A stretch of DNA of 64,000 nt from positions 496,001 through 560,000 of the forward strand of contig JAEQBH010005097.1 of NCBI GenBank assembly GCA_016808115.1, read 5' to 3'. The first letter of the stretch is position 1. Every line of letters starts with the position of its first letter. This DNA is from Tetrastigma voinierianum (lineage: Eukaryota > Streptophyta > Magnoliopsida > Vitales > Vitaceae). A model generated the notes under the pieces. It was not told the DNA's origin, did no database searches, and saw only the letters and a list, made by a program, of their open reading frames with translations. Below are positions 22,749-36,292 of this stretch, in pieces. A program made the position numbers and the translations under genes.

Positions 22749-23930
22749 TCATGGCATGTACAAAACTTGGTAAAGCTGATAGGCTTTACAAGAGACCTTT
22801 CTAGGCCAAAGTTTTCCATTTTTATCCTGCTCAATAATATTCCTTACCCTTAGGGGAGGCGTACTCCATGTTTTAATGTCTCTATTCTTGAGGTCCAAGG
22901 AGATTTTCTCCATGCCGTTTGCTGCAACATTTTGTTCCCTGTAGACATGATGCAAGATTACAGTCCATCTTCTCCCCATGAGCTCTTGACATTCAGCTAT
23001 GAGGCTGGCATGCCTATTGTCTTCTGATTCCTTCTTGGTGATCCACGAATAGGCCATCTGTGAATCTGTTTCTGCCTTCATTTTTCGAACTCCTCTATCC
23101 CATGCCAGTCTAAGCCTATGGATCAACGCCCAGAGCTCTGCTTCAATTTCTGAGCATGCTCCTAGCTTGATTGAGAAGCCGCAAATCTAGTCCTCATTAT
23201 GGTCACGTAGCACTCCGAGCGCATCCAGCTGTGTTATTTAGTTTCTGACAACAACCATCTGTATTTAGCGAGGTCTAGGTTGGTTGAGGTGGAAGCCATC
23301 TTGTCCATTATCGTGTATCTCTTCTCCATGCACAATGCTCTGGCTAGATAGGACTGAAGGTTCACATGAGAAAGCATTCACCGTGTGAAGCTCCATCCAT
23401 AGTAGTTTCCCGTCTGTTAAATACTCGATCATTCCTCCATCTCCATAACCACCATAGGCAAACAACAAACCTCTCCTTCCAGCTTCCTTCCGTCCCTTGA
23501 GGTGATTCCATCCTTAAGTTTTGCTCGTTCCAGTCTTTGAAAGGAAGGTTTAAAGACTTCTCCCACCATCTCTTATCCGTCATTCTGTTCTAGAAATCTC
23601 GAGCTTTGGGACAATATCTGAATAAGTGATCCAAGTCTTCTATATACTCTGGTGGGGCAATAAAGGCATGGACTGTGATGCAAGCCCCTAAGCTCTCTTT
23701 CCGTGTTGGTGAGGATTTCCCGTGGTGTGCGAGCCATAAGAAGTTCCTGATTTTTTGAGGCACTTTAAGCTTCCATATATGTTTCCAAGGGCCTTAGGAA
23801 GGCAGGACAGTATTTTGAAGAACGAGATCGTAATTATGAGTCAATGCCCAACACAATCCATCTTGATTTCCTCCATCCTCCCTTACCAATATGGAGTGGA
23901 GTCTATCTTCCACTAGCGGCGGGAGACATC
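22749..23930 (-). pseudogene. LINE (L1-type) 3' fragment: zinc-binding and RNase H domains
   Basis: Reading the minus strand, 23800-23585 gives the reverse-transcriptase zinc-binding region of plant LINEs (PWKHIWKLKVPQKIRNFLW, then C and H-x-F-x-x-C-P pieces). 23583-23265 gives FVVCLWWLWRWRND. 23230-22749 gives an RNase H domain (GVLRDHNED, CGFSIKLGACS, EAELWAL, then ETDS and HVYREQNVAAN). The RT core is missing, as expected of 5'-truncated LINEs. Several indels break it. No poly-A tail is seen at the 22740 side. It lies about 230 bp upstream of the Nrap-like start codon, in the same orientation. Confidence 0.75.
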
Positions 23931-24038
23931 CATGCAACAACTGCATCTTCCACCCATATTGAACTTTTCAGTCCCATCTGTTTCAAAGGACAACAAATAT
24001 ATTTTCAGCAACAAAACAAATAATAATGAAGAAAAATC

Positions 24039-24042
<4 letters not shown>

Positions 24043-24099
<57 letters not shown>
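24043..24099. repeat. (TA)n microsatellite
   Basis: About 28 uninterrupted TA units. The two poly-(Tyr-Ile) frames across it are artefacts. Confidence 0.98.
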
Positions 24100-24101
<2 letters not shown>

Positions 24102-24720
24102 TGCTTCAATTATTTGATTAAGATAAGTGAGGACATTCCACCTAAACATAAATAAAAACAAATGCATGTAATTTGCATGGATTGATGAAAACAACTAAAA
24201 GCACGCGATCAAAGTCTCGTATGAGTCATTTAAAAAAAAAAGAAGTTTCATATGGGTTAAAAATATCACAGGATTATGAGTTAAATAAATTTGATAATAT
24301 CGGATTTTTGGGTAAAGCCTAAAATCAAACCCACGAGGACTCTTAAGTAAATAATATCATGTCAATATGAGATTAATAGATTCATTTAAATAATTTGATT
24401 TTAATCACTTTTCTTGGCATGTGATCCTATACCAGTACTTGAAAAGTCAAATGAATTGAACTTTCAAATATGTAAATGGGGATCAAATATTTAAATTGTA
24501 GAAAAAGGTTTGGAAACTATGTTTGACTAGGCTCCGATATCAAATCAAATAACCGAGTTTCCTAAAAGCTCAACCTTGTTATAAAATTACCTACCACATT
24601 TTATTTTCATCATCAATTTTAGTATAAAGATTTTTTTAAAAAAGATGTTTACAAAATAGTTAAAAAAAGAAGGGGGTGAAAATAAAAAGGTAAAATTAGG
24701 AAGCTACATTTTCACGGGTG
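24100..24720. other. AT-rich DNA with an LTR-like CCCACGAGG block
   Basis: CAAACCCACGAGGACTC near 24326 resembles the CCACGAGG block of the Athila/Tat-like LTRs in this window. No boundaries could be set and no gene is visible. Confidence 0.35.
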
Positions 24721-24889
24721 GGCGAATGAAAAGCAGTATATCCAGTATCCACGACCAAGTGACCAACCACCACCTTTGGTTCGGCCTTTATAGAGAGATA
24801 GAAAAGAATAGAAAAGTTTGCCCAACTACTACGAATTTTACCAAGAATTGACAAAAACAATGGACATGTAAACTCCTACAGAGGCTATT

Positions 24890-25902
24890 ACCCCCCTAAA
24901 TACACATATAATGTTCATTTGGACACATTCACAAATATATCAACATTCCAATAGAATGATGCAACTATAATAGAATAATACATGTCATGTCATGAAATGA
25001 GATGAGACTCACTCAATGCATAAAAAATCCGAGTCATCGTAGACTCCCATCACACAATGCATAGTCAATGTGTGATAACATCCATCGTCGATGAATTTCA
25101 TTCAATGATCACTTTAAAACAAAATCACGTTTTTTAGAAATCAAACTTATTGGATGTTTCACTTCCAAAGATCATTTTATTAACAAAACATGTGTCTTTT
25201 TGGGTAGCGTGTTTTTGAGGTCTCACCGCAAGCTTTGCACGCCTTCCTACACTTTCACAGGCTTTCACCGCAAGAAATATGTATAACCAATCTACCGGTT
25301 CTTTCACCCGAGGGGGTGTCTATCTCTACTTGCTACTACCTGACACAAGTTTTCATGCTTTACGAACAGTGGAACTCTGATGAACTTCGTTCAATGGTAC
25401 TCAACCCAATCATCAAGCACCAAGGATGTTATTTGATGGCACCATGCACTTACACCCATGAATGCAATGTCTTAGTGCATATGCAATGCATTATGCCACT
25501 GCACATCAATTTTATGTCTCATATGTAATGAATTCCATATGGACAATAAATCATGTATCATGGATAATTATATCGAAAGCATATGATTTCCAACATTTCA
25601 TCTCAATGTCAATATATTAGAATTCATATATCAACATTCAATAAATAACTATCACAAGTAAGTCAATCAAAAGCAAGCAAAGACAACTTGGTTCTCAAGA
25701 CCAAATGTGGCAGAATAGATGCCCACAAAGCAGTCCAGACATATAACCATCACAAGTCACACAAACATGCCACCACCTAGGCATAAAACAGCCCTAAATC
25801 CAGCCCCAAGATTGTCCAAATCTAGGCGAAAACCTGGTCACAAACATGCCATACTCAGGCCACACATCCGGCCCCACACGGCCATAGAATTCAACCTCAC
25901 CC
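24890..25902 (-). mobile_element. Probable distal half of a chromovirus LTR
   Basis: Non-coding sequence with several short hairpins (GAGTC...GACTC near 25031, TCACACA...TGTGTGA near 25050-25075, CATCGTCGATG near 25083), as in the other long LTRs here. It abuts the left CACTA end. The LTR piece at 46412-47268 abuts the right end, so it is plausibly the continuation of that LTR. Confirmation needs an uninterrupted copy elsewhere. Confidence 0.4.
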
Positions 25903-26579
25903 ATAATTATAAGAAAAAGACCTATCTCGACGGTTACTAATCATTATCAGATGTGTTATATGCGTCATCATAACTTCCTAGTCATATATGTCATTCATTG
26001 CGTTAAGTTCAAGGTAGGTGTATCTAAGAACCTTGACATATATAAATGTTAATGAATGTATTTTTCTATTAATCAATATAACTTCTATCTACCACTCATA
26101 ATATGTCATATTTGTGTTCAAATAAATCATGGTTTATTTTAAAAATATGTCAAGGTAAGGATCTTCCACCATAGATTATAAATTGGAATTAGAAGCATAT
26201 GTCATGATAGCCTTTTGAAAATTTAAAAATAAGCTTTTAATGTTGCAAATGAAGAAGTATGATGCAAAATAACTTGTTGGCATATTGAAAATTGTTGTTT
26301 AATTTAAACACTTATTACAAAATATACCTTGTTTTCATAACTAAGATTTTATCTTGTTAACCACAATGCACCATATAAATATGCATGTAGCTATTAAAAA
26401 CACATGTACTTATATTGTGTTAATTTGAATTAAGTTGTCCTCCTTCAATATACAAACAAAATAATATATTCAAAAGAGAAGCTTAAAGCAACTTTACTTA
26501 GAATAAAAGATACCAAAAGATAATAATGTAAATCAAGTTCTATTTATAATACATACATCAAAAAATAAAACTCATAGAA

Positions 26580-27600
26580 CCAATAGATAAATTATACAAC
26601 CAAAGAATAACCCATGTATGTATATACATCTTTAAATGTCTCTATGCAAACCACCTTGAGTCTTCACTAACCTCGACCAGAGCTAACAAATAAATAAACA
26701 ATGACACTAATTAATTATTAGTTGAAGATGAAATCCATGTAATAAAATCTTAGTAACTACAATAAACTTTCAATCTACCAAAATAACAACTGCATAAACT
26801 TAAAAAATATTAATAAATACATTCGTATATACATCTTGAAATCTCTCGTAAAAATACTCATCTTTGAGTCTTTCATTAACTCGATACCTATACCAAATAA
26901 AATAAGGAAATAAAATGATATTAACTAATTATTGGTATAGATGAAACCTATGTAATGAAACTTAAGAACTACACAAACTTTAATCTACCAAAATATTAAT
27001 AAACCAGATGTATATACATATTCAATTTCTTGCAAAAACCATATGAAGTCTTTCAGCTGAAACCTATACTAAATAATACAAAGAATAATACCAACTAATT
27101 ATCAACTAAGATGAAATTCATCTTAACTATTCCTCAATAACTATATAAACTTTCATCTTACCAAACAACAACCGTATGATAAAATATTAATATTCAACAT
27201 GTACACCTCAAATCTCTCAAACAAACCACTGGAGTATTTCACCATCCTCAACTTGCACAAAATAAAAATAAGTAAATATTAACTAATTATCGTTCAAGAT
27301 GAAATCCATCTTAATGAAACCTAGTAAGTACACAAACTTTTATCTTACCAAAATAACTACACAACCAAAATATTAATAACTCAATGCATATACATGTTGA
27401 AATGTCACCAAGAAAAAAAAGTTCAGCCTTTTACTATCCTCAAACCCTGTGAACAAAAATACATAAATAAATGATATTAATTAAATATTGGTCAAGAAAT
27501 CTTAGTAACTACAAAACTTTCTAATGTTTCAAAATAAAAACTTATACAAACAAAAAATACAATCCAAACTCATTGCTTTATATAAATTTTGAAGTATATG
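26580..27600. repeat. 187-bp tandem repeats in the CACTA subterminal region
   Basis: The anchor GTATATACATCTTGAAATCTCTC recurs in variants at about 26617, 26824, 27009, 27198, 27384 and 27570, with spacings of 207, 185, 189, 186 and 186 bp. Each unit also has CTAATTATYRGTNNAGATGAAA and ACTTTCATCTACCAAAATAAC blocks. About five copies lie between the element end and the Ulp1 gene's 3' end. Confidence 0.9.
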
Positions 27601-27639
27601 AAATAGAAGACTCAATGCAAAATTAGTCTATTTACCTGT

Positions 27640-30600
27640 TGAAGCAAGAGAGTGTTGACAAAATCTACCCACTCTGATCTTAATACATTTATTTCATGCT
27701 GAGTATAGATCTTTTTTCCATTAAACTGACATTAATAAAAAAATGTTAACATAACAACATATTCATATATAAAACTTCAGTACTTAAGAAATATTATAGT
27801 TGAGTTCATACTTCAACTGGAGTAGGCTCAAATCAAAAATTATCTCATATTCATATACTTCATCACATAATAATTCATTAATGAACCCCTCCATGTTGTC
27901 TAGGACTCTACATGAGCTCATGTATAATTAGAAAATGTACATATAATGTGATAAAACTTCCATGAACCTAAATATTTGCAATAAAACCAAAGGTAAAAAT
28001 ATGATATTTATTCAACTAAAGTAATTCCAAATTTAATAGAAAAATAAAATATAGCATGAATTTAACACACCCAAGTAGATTTATTAAGGAGAGATTGAAG
28101 AAAATGGTCATATTTATCTTACCTCAACACATATCCAATTAAGGCTCCTTGTAAGCTTCTTTGGCCGAGAAGAATAAATTCAAATGCCCTACCAATAAAA
28201 TTTAAGAAAATTAAGATACATTTCAACCATGAATACTAATCTAAGCCAATATAAAGGAAGATACATGTTAATTACTTCTTGAAAGTCTTTAGTTGGCTTA
28301 TCTTGCAAGGAGTCAAGTAAAACACTGGCCATTGCTTTCCAATTTTTTATAACCCCAACACCCAATGAAAACTAGAGTATAACAAACACAAATTAAAAGA
28401 TCGTGAGAAGTAATTTGATAATAAAACATGAATAATGAAAATCTTATGTAATTATCTAAGACAATTACCCTGGGTTGTATGGGACAAAAATATACTCAGC
28501 TTTTCTTGAATTTATCAATCTCTCAAAGAATGTATCGAGTTCCTATTTTTCCAACTTTGGTTTTCGTTGTTCCAAATTTTTAGAAACTGAGCATCGGATT
28601 CACAAATATCAACTTCCTCCTCATTGTATCTCTCATCTCTTGATACAAGTACCTAAGAAAATTGAAATATATAAGAGATATTAGTACCATAAAATATAAC
28701 TTGAACTCAATGCACATGTAAGAAATCCCACCATATGTAGAAACAAATACGCTTGATTTAAACCTCTAATTCGATATGATATACTCCATATCTTCCACTA
28801 AAGAAATGTGAAAATTCCATACCAAACGTATCTATCGAATTGTACTCGTGGTCGGGTCTATCTTTCAAAGTGCCGAAACCGTTTTTTAGCAAATGCTTGA
28901 ATATCCTTCGGATTTTCTTCTTCGTTGTTCAATAGGTTTCTCTCGTATCTTTGTCGTTCTTCTTCTTCTATTTTTCTTCAACACATAGTCCAATAATTAG
29001 AACATTATTGCATTAGTAAGAAGCAAAACACTATAAAGAAATTAACTTCTGTGAAAATTACATGATATACCTCTTGCCCTCCTTCATAAGGTATCACAAG
29101 CTCAGCAGGCCATAATACCTCGTGTCCAACTCCATCCATCATTTTAGATACATTTGGAAGGAAACTGTAGAAAGACATCAAGCTGAACAGATGAAGGATG
29201 GCACTTGTAGTTCGAACCATCATTTACTAGAACATAGCGCTGCATATGCAACAATGTTTTCTCTAGTCTCTATGGCCAGGTCACATTTTTTAACCTTATA
29301 AAAATTTAAAAATATGTCACTACATTTGGTATACAAATATGAATATCCACAAAAAAAACTATACATTAATGCTAGTAATGGAACTAAGTCAAACATATAT
29401 ACCTTGTCAATCGATGTTGGAGTGGTTGTGTAACCTTCATCTCAACTCCATGTTGTGTCATTCGATGGCCTTCTTCATGAATTCGCACCGTTGTCGGATA
29501 TTTGTGCCGCTTCATTTAACGGGTGTGGAGGGCGTTGTCGAATTCCTCGATGAGTGGTGTTTAATATCCACGTTGCTTACTTGTGCTTTAAAAGCTTCCT
29601 CTCGCTGACTAAGCATTTTTTCACGCTCCTCTAATTCTTTCTCCCTTCCTTGCAATATCATTTCTCTTTCATCCATTTCAACAACTTTTGATGACTTAGG
29701 AACATCAAAATATGCATTACGTTTTACTCAACCTTTTCGCTCTTACTCTACCAGATGCTGTGTTCCTAAAGCTTGTGTAAGTATATCATTCGGGACCACG
29801 GTAGAAATACCAAGCTTGGCATTAGCCAACTCATCCTACAAAACAACATAACAAGTTAGCTTGAATATCATATTTATGCTTTAGAACCTTAAACATACAT
29901 CATTTAAAAGTTTTGATAACTAACAATTTACGAACAACATGTCGGGTTTCAACATCATATTTGCCTTCCTTCTCTCTCACATAACTTCCACAATTCTATC
30001 TAGGCACGAGCTTCCTGTGAACCACGTTTTTTTTCATCTGTTGCATAATATAATGATTTCAATAAGTGTAATTGTTGCTTAGATATAATAATAAAGGAAA
30101 TCATTTCTATTGTAAAGATTATATAATATCAATCAAATATAAATGATATTTGTTTTTTTAATTCTATAAAACATAATTGATATATTTTTTATTTGTATAC
30201 TTGCTTTAATTTTTTTTTTCATTAAACAACTACATCCATTTTACCAACAATTTTACAAAGCATATCCCATTAACAACAAAAAAAATTCTCTATCACATCA
30301 CACAATCATTATATATTATAATCACAATATTAAATTCTTTCTCCTACTTAACCAAGCATAAAAATTAAAATAAATGTATAAATGAAAACAAGTGCGACTT
30401 ACCACTTCTTGCTCAAAGTTTGCATAACCTTTTCTACTAAGTCGATGGGAATATGTGTTCAAAGACCTCTTGTTTCCTGTCACTTCTTTGAAATTGCTTG
30501 AGAGCCTATCCATAACCAATTTTCTCCATATTTGAGTCCCACTATAGTTGTAATTTCAAGGTGGGGGCTCTTAAGGTGTTCCGTGGTCATCCTTATAAGG

Positions 30601-31165
30601 CATGATATAGTCTTTTAGATGGTGCTTGAATGACTAACTTTCTCCCTATTGATGCAATAGTATTATTCTTTGCTATCTTCATCAACCTTGAAACGCATTC
30701 GCAACTTCAAATTGTTATTGGTATGAATGCATGTAATGAATTGCACAAGATGTAGGAAGATAATTTAAAATAATTATTTCATACCTGAACAATATCCCAT
30801 AACTTTTCTTTCAACTCATTTGGCACTAGCCGCCAATCAAGATAGTCTACTGGAACCATGGTCCTCGTGAAGGACACCTAAGTAGAAACCAATTGTATAG
30901 ATCCATCACCAATTTCTATACCATCATCATTATAATCAACATTAATCTTGACCCCTTTACTTTATTCTTTTGTGATATTTGGGTTTCATGGTTGATCCTC
31001 TAAACTTTTTGTTTTTCTCTTTTGTATCGCACCATCCTACATGAAAAAAAGAAAGAATTTCAACCACCCTTTATAAGTTAATTGTAAAATTAAACTAGGA
31101 TATTGTAACAATCACCTTGCTTTGTTTTTCCTTCTTCGTGCTCCCATTTGTCACAATTGTAGACG
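27640..31165 (-). pseudogene. CACTA second gene: Transposase_24-like with C-terminal Ulp1-type protease
   Basis: Read on the minus strand, in order: a basic start near 31160-31030; MVPVDYLDWRLVP..LKEKLWDIVQ (30860-30790) ending at a GT donor; a Transposase_24-type block with LSSNFKEVTGNKRS and YSHRLSRKGYANFEQE (30510-30410); VPNDILTQALGT near 29800; a charged coiled coil (about 29690-29600); DGVGHEVLWPAELVIP (29140-29090); then a C48 (Ulp1/SUMO-protease-like) domain with ERLINSRKAEYIFVPYNPG (28525-28470), LLDSLQDKPTKDF (28330-28290) and a YTQHEIN..RSEWVDFVNTL tail (27710-27650). Introns and small indels separate the pieces. Ulp1-like domains are frequent passengers of plant CACTA elements. 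Confidence 0.7.
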
Positions 31166-32199
31166 TTTATGCATCAATGGCTAAAAAGGTATGCTAAGAC
31201 AACAACATTTTAACATTGATAAATAATGATAATTTTGAAGTAATGAAAATATGCAAAAATACATTATAATACATAAATAAGTACAATTGCAAAGGTTGAA
31301 TATTTTATAAAACTTGCATTCTCTACTTCACACACTAATACAATAATTTAAGAATATTAAATCAATTGTGAGGTTAGATTGTGTCAATCTAGCGTTATTT
31401 CTAACTTCTATGTCACGCTATTATAACAAATGTTTTATTTCAAATTGTGTCATACATAGTTTTACTCACCAAGTCTAATAAATATTGACTTGTCTTATGT
31501 TTGTCATTATTTTCATTATATTATAAATTCAATCAACTTATAGACATCAATTATTTTATTTTATTTTATAAGTAACTTTTATAAACATTGAATATGATAA
31601 TGATCAAGTATAATCATGCAATATTGGTCAGATGAAGCATAACTTTTAGATTACCTTGCACCATTTTAATTCAATATGTAGAAACTTATCCAAATAACTT
31701 AAATGGGAAGTGTTGTTTATTATCCTTCCACCTTATATCGCATGATTAACTTTCACTACAAGGAGGATTGTCCAAAAAAAAATTAAGTCATTAAGTCGAT
31801 TGTTTGCATTCTTTACAATGCATAACGAAACTAAAGTTATGATGTCACGTATAAGCAACACTTAGCTGAAATTATATCAATTAAGCTATAAAAGAAGTTT
31901 AGACAATTAAAGAGGCATCAAATACATAAGAAGGCATTTGGTTGCTAAATGGCAATGCATGTATTAGGAAAAATAAAGCTAACAAGACAAACAAGAAAAC
32001 CAATATCACTACCATGTCATTATATGTTAACGATAATTTAGCAAACAATACACTTAGTATTCACTTAGTAGTAACTAAAGGTAGTGTACAAAAATAAAAC
32101 ATGCCTAATATGATTAATGTTCAATCCAAACTCACAATCGCCTCTCATATTAAATTTCATTTGAGCTCAACTCATCGGAGGACTCAGCGCTTATGCATT

Positions 32200-35100
32200 G
32201 CATTCACAAACGGGTGATGTTCTATACAATTGTTCGTGGAAGTCACATCACCCTCTAGTGTTTCAAAAGAAACTTTCTTGGCCTTGAAAGAACAACAAAC
32301 CATCTTGGATCAACTTGGTCTTCTACATAAAATACTTGTTGAGCTTGAGATGCCAAAATAAAAGGATCTGATTTATGTCCTATCAGAGATCATCCATCGT
32401 GAAAACCAAGCTCATCAACTTTGACACCGCTCTTATTATCAACCCAATCAATTTAAAACACAAATCTTGAACATATTATAATCAAGGTCCCATATCTCTT
32501 TTTACAACCCCATAAAAACACATCTCACCAAGCACGGATTCTTATCTTTGGCACTTGCACTCAGAAGAAGGTTGATGCCAATACTAACACTACCATTTTG
32601 GTTAACTCGTGTCTCATCACGATCCTCGTATGGGTAACAACAACCACGATATAAACTGTGATAAGTAAGAAACTTGTTGTCTTGGTCCTCAGGCAAGCCA
32701 CTCTAAGATCCTCTTCAATAGGTTCTCCTTGCTTATTTAATCAAGAACCTACAAGGTTCATCCATAATATATAAATGAATGTAGAATGAGTGAAAAGTAT
32801 TTGAGCTACAGGTGATGTGAATTTTGAGTTTCATACCTTTTTCAAGCCAATAGCTAAATGTGCGCACATGTTCATCCTCTAGCCAATTTCACCCCTTTTA
32901 GACTCGACGAGGATACTTTGCCTTCAAATATTTTATGTGATCACTATTAAGTAGTCATAGGTGTCATGGTTTGTATCCAGTAAAGGTAGAGCAACAGTCA
33001 CATGTTCAAGAGACACGACACTTACTTGATATAAGGTTGCATAATGGTTGTATTTTGCAGAACATAATGATGCGCTTGCTCCACCAAGTTATACTCATTA
33101 ATAGTCATTGCATGGCCTCCAGGTAAAGGTTTCCCATATTTCCATTCATCTTTCATACTAGAAGGAATCCCAATTGCATCTATACCTGACAAATACTCCG
33201 TGCAAAACTCTAAAGCTTCTTCTGCAATATAACACTCAGCAATGCACCCTTTTGGATGATTACGATTTCGAACATACCCCTTTAGAACTTTCATATATCT
33301 TTCAAATGGGTACATCCATCTCATGTACACTGGTCCACATAGTCTTACCTCTCTTACTAAATGCACCATTAAATGAAGCATGATATCAAAAATGGAAGGT
33401 GGGAAATACTTCTCAAGTAAGCACAAAGTGACTACTATGTCTTGTTGCAAATCATTCAATTTTGACACATCCACTACCTTGGCACAAAGCGCATTAAAGA
33501 AGAAGCATAATCTCGTAATGGCATATCTGACATGCTTAGGTAACACTGATCTAATTGCTACTGGCAATAGTTGTTGCATAAGTGCATGATAATCATGGGA
33601 CTTAAGACCATGGAGTGTTAGCTCTTCCACCGACATTGAAGGTTCCCAAAGCTTTGAACAATAACCTTCAGAACCTTCAAATTAGCTAAACTTTGCAATA
33701 ATGCCTTTTTTTTCCATTCTACTTAGTGTATAACATGCAGGGGGGAGATAAGTTCGCTTCAACCCAACTTTTGGTGCTAATTCCGCCCTTAAGCCCATTT
33801 CAATAAGATCAAGTCGAGAATTGAGTCCATCCTTTGTTTTACCTAGAATGTTAAGCAAAGTTCCAACAATGCTCTCACATACATTCTTTTCAATATGCAT
33901 GACATCCAAGTTGTGACGAACATAAAAATATTTCCGCATTCAAGCCAAAGATAACTTCTTTTTCCAGCAACTTAGAATTAATAATTGATTTCCCTCGCTT
34001 ATTCTTTTCTTTCCCCATGAGTTATGAATCATATCAACTTTCTCAATATTTTCCAAGAAGTTGTGTTGAGGTAAGTTAAACTCTTGTTCACCATTAAAGG
34101 CCTTCTTGCTTTCTAAATGGATGGTTGAATGGAAGAAATTCGATGACCAGATACGGTGCTCTTCTCTTATTCCCATGCTTTAGCCTATGTGAATATGTTT
34201 CTTCACCGCATATTGACAAGCATAATATCCTCTCTTTAATAAGGCATCCAGATAAGTTGCATGCAAAGGGAAATCACACTGTCCATAACAAAATAGCCTT
34301 TAATGTGAAAAACTCGCGCTTATGTGCATCATATGTTTCCACCCCTATCTCCCATAAAGTTTTCAAATCATCTACTAACGGTGCCAAGTATATGTCAATG
34401 TCATTACCAGGTTGTCGTGGTCCTGATATTAACAAAGATAACATCATAAATTTCTTCATGCATAGCCAAGGAGGAAGGTTATACGTGATATGATGATAGG
34501 GCCAACAAACTATACCTACTAGTCATGAGCTATGAGGATTGATACCATCTGCTGAAATGGCAAGTCTAAGGTTTCGAACTGAAGCAAATTAGCTTCACAT
34601 TTGGTTCACTAATTGCCAAGCAGAGAGTCACTGGGTGTCGGTCGACCATCATTTTCTTTCATGCCATTTTAGGTCATTAGCTATTTTTGGAGATTGAAAC
34701 ATCCTAAACCTAGGGATGGGTGGGAAATACCACAATACCTTGCAGCACTCCCTTAGTGTTTCTACCCTCGCTTTGTTTACCTTCCACCTTGACATTCCAA
34801 TAAGTAGGACATGAAGAGGATCCCCAACCTATTCCTATAAAGCATGCAATCATTCGACATGCATGTATCTTCTCGTATTCCATTCCTAATGCATTCAAGG
34901 TTTTTTTAGCCTCGTACATGGATAAGGGCATCCTCATCTCACTCTGCAACATATTCCCTAACAATCGAGTAAACTAAAAGCTTTATCCGACCAACGCATA
35001 TTTTGCTTTCGTTGTACAATTTAACTAATGCGTAAAGCTTGTTGTACTTCTTAAACAATTAGGTACAAAGGTTTTTCAGCATCTTCAACCAATTTTTTAA

Positions 35101-35448
35101 ATGACATTGATTATTCATGCACTCATCTTGTGCCGCGGAACCATTTCTAATGTACCAGCAACATCACCATAATCTAATGTATCATAACCTTGTGCCATTG
35201 CAGCTTGATCGTCCACTAGTAGACTCGCTTCTCCATGCCAATACCATGTACGATAACTCTGATCACCATTGAAAACATGTGTTCGAATCTTGTTAGGCGC
35301 ATGATGCATTAAGTTTCCACATCTCATACATGGACAACTGGATGACACTGGATTTCGACAATGTCAGAATGGCAAAATTAATGAAGTATTCAACTCCTTC
35401 TTCATACTCCCTTGACCTTCTATCTTTTAACATCCAACCTCGATCCAT
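32200..35448 (-). pseudogene. TNP2-like CACTA transposase
   Basis: Start codon at 35446-35448 (MDRGWMLKDRRSREYEEGVE). Domains on the minus strand: Transposase-associated with a CPCMRCGNL Cys motif (about 35448-35230); Transposase_21 blocks EAKKTLNALGMEYEKIHAC (34920-34860), LISGPRQPGNDIDIYLAPL (34440-34390) and VRHNLDVMHIEKNVCESI (33920-33865); DUF4218 with HLMVHLVREV and RWMYPFERYMKVLKGYV (33380-33260); DUF4216 with DPFILASQAQQVFYV (about 32370-32325). It would cut and paste the element at its CACTA ends. Frameshifts near 34964-34710, 34500-34270, 33940, 33660 and 32500 break it. The 33022-33636 frame is the longest intact piece (204 aa). Confidence 0.85.
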
Positions 35449-35936
35449 ACTATCATTAAAAAAAAAAAAATTTAAACATGAGAAAGTTTTATGTCTGAAA
35501 AAAGGTGTTATTTTAATAGTGATTTGAAGTGTTAATGCTATATTGTAGGCCACAGTGATCCATCATGCAAAATAGTCATGTTCTCAATAGGTTAAATATC
35601 ACAATAGAATACTTCATTTTCTAAAACTATAAATACAATAATTAATCTACTGATCATGCACTTATAATACTATTGTGAGGTTGTTATATGACTCATGGTT
35701 AATATACACTAAGATTGACAAACAAGGTGCGCACTTAATAGTTTATGTAATTACTCCAATTAATCAAGAAAATCAAAATATATCATTAAGATGAAACCTG
35801 TATATAGGATTAATTAACTAATACTATAAGTGACTTATTTTAATACTTGTGTCGTTGACTATTTATTTTAGTGAGATTTTGTAGGTGAACTAGAAATTGT
35901 TTATTAAAATAAACTTAATATACAAATTAAATGGCT

Positions 35937-36292
35937 ATTGTTGATTTGGGAAATTGTCAGAAAGTTATTTTTGAAAATTTGAATTTTAAAGATTTTTTTT
36001 TTTTTGATATAAGGAAAATAAATTTGAAACTTTTGAAATTGAAGAAAATAATTTTTAAAATTTTAAATTAGAAAGATGATTTGTTTTTAGAAATTAAAGA
36101 AAATGATTTTGCATTTTTAAAAGTTAAAGAAGACGATTTTAGAAATTTGTAAAGAAAATATTTTTTTGATTTTTTTTAGAAATGAAAGAAAATGATTGTA
36201 GGTAGATTTTTTTTCCGTAATTTAAAGAAACTATTTTTTTTTATAAAATTGAGGAAAAAATTTTGTGTGCAAATTCTAGAAAGTAAGATTTA
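35937..36292 (+). repeat. 350-bp direct repeat, copy 1
   Basis: AT-rich sequence from TTGGGAAATTGTCAG to GAAAGTAAGAT. It aligns with 41511-41860 nearly base for base apart from small indels. It carries runs of AAAGAAAATGATTTT-type motifs. Similarity stops abruptly on both sides. Perhaps a piece of an LTR. Confidence 0.85.

Noticed and set aside
23913..24194. Tyr-Ile repeat proteins on both strands
   Set aside because: Direct translation of a (TA)n microsatellite.
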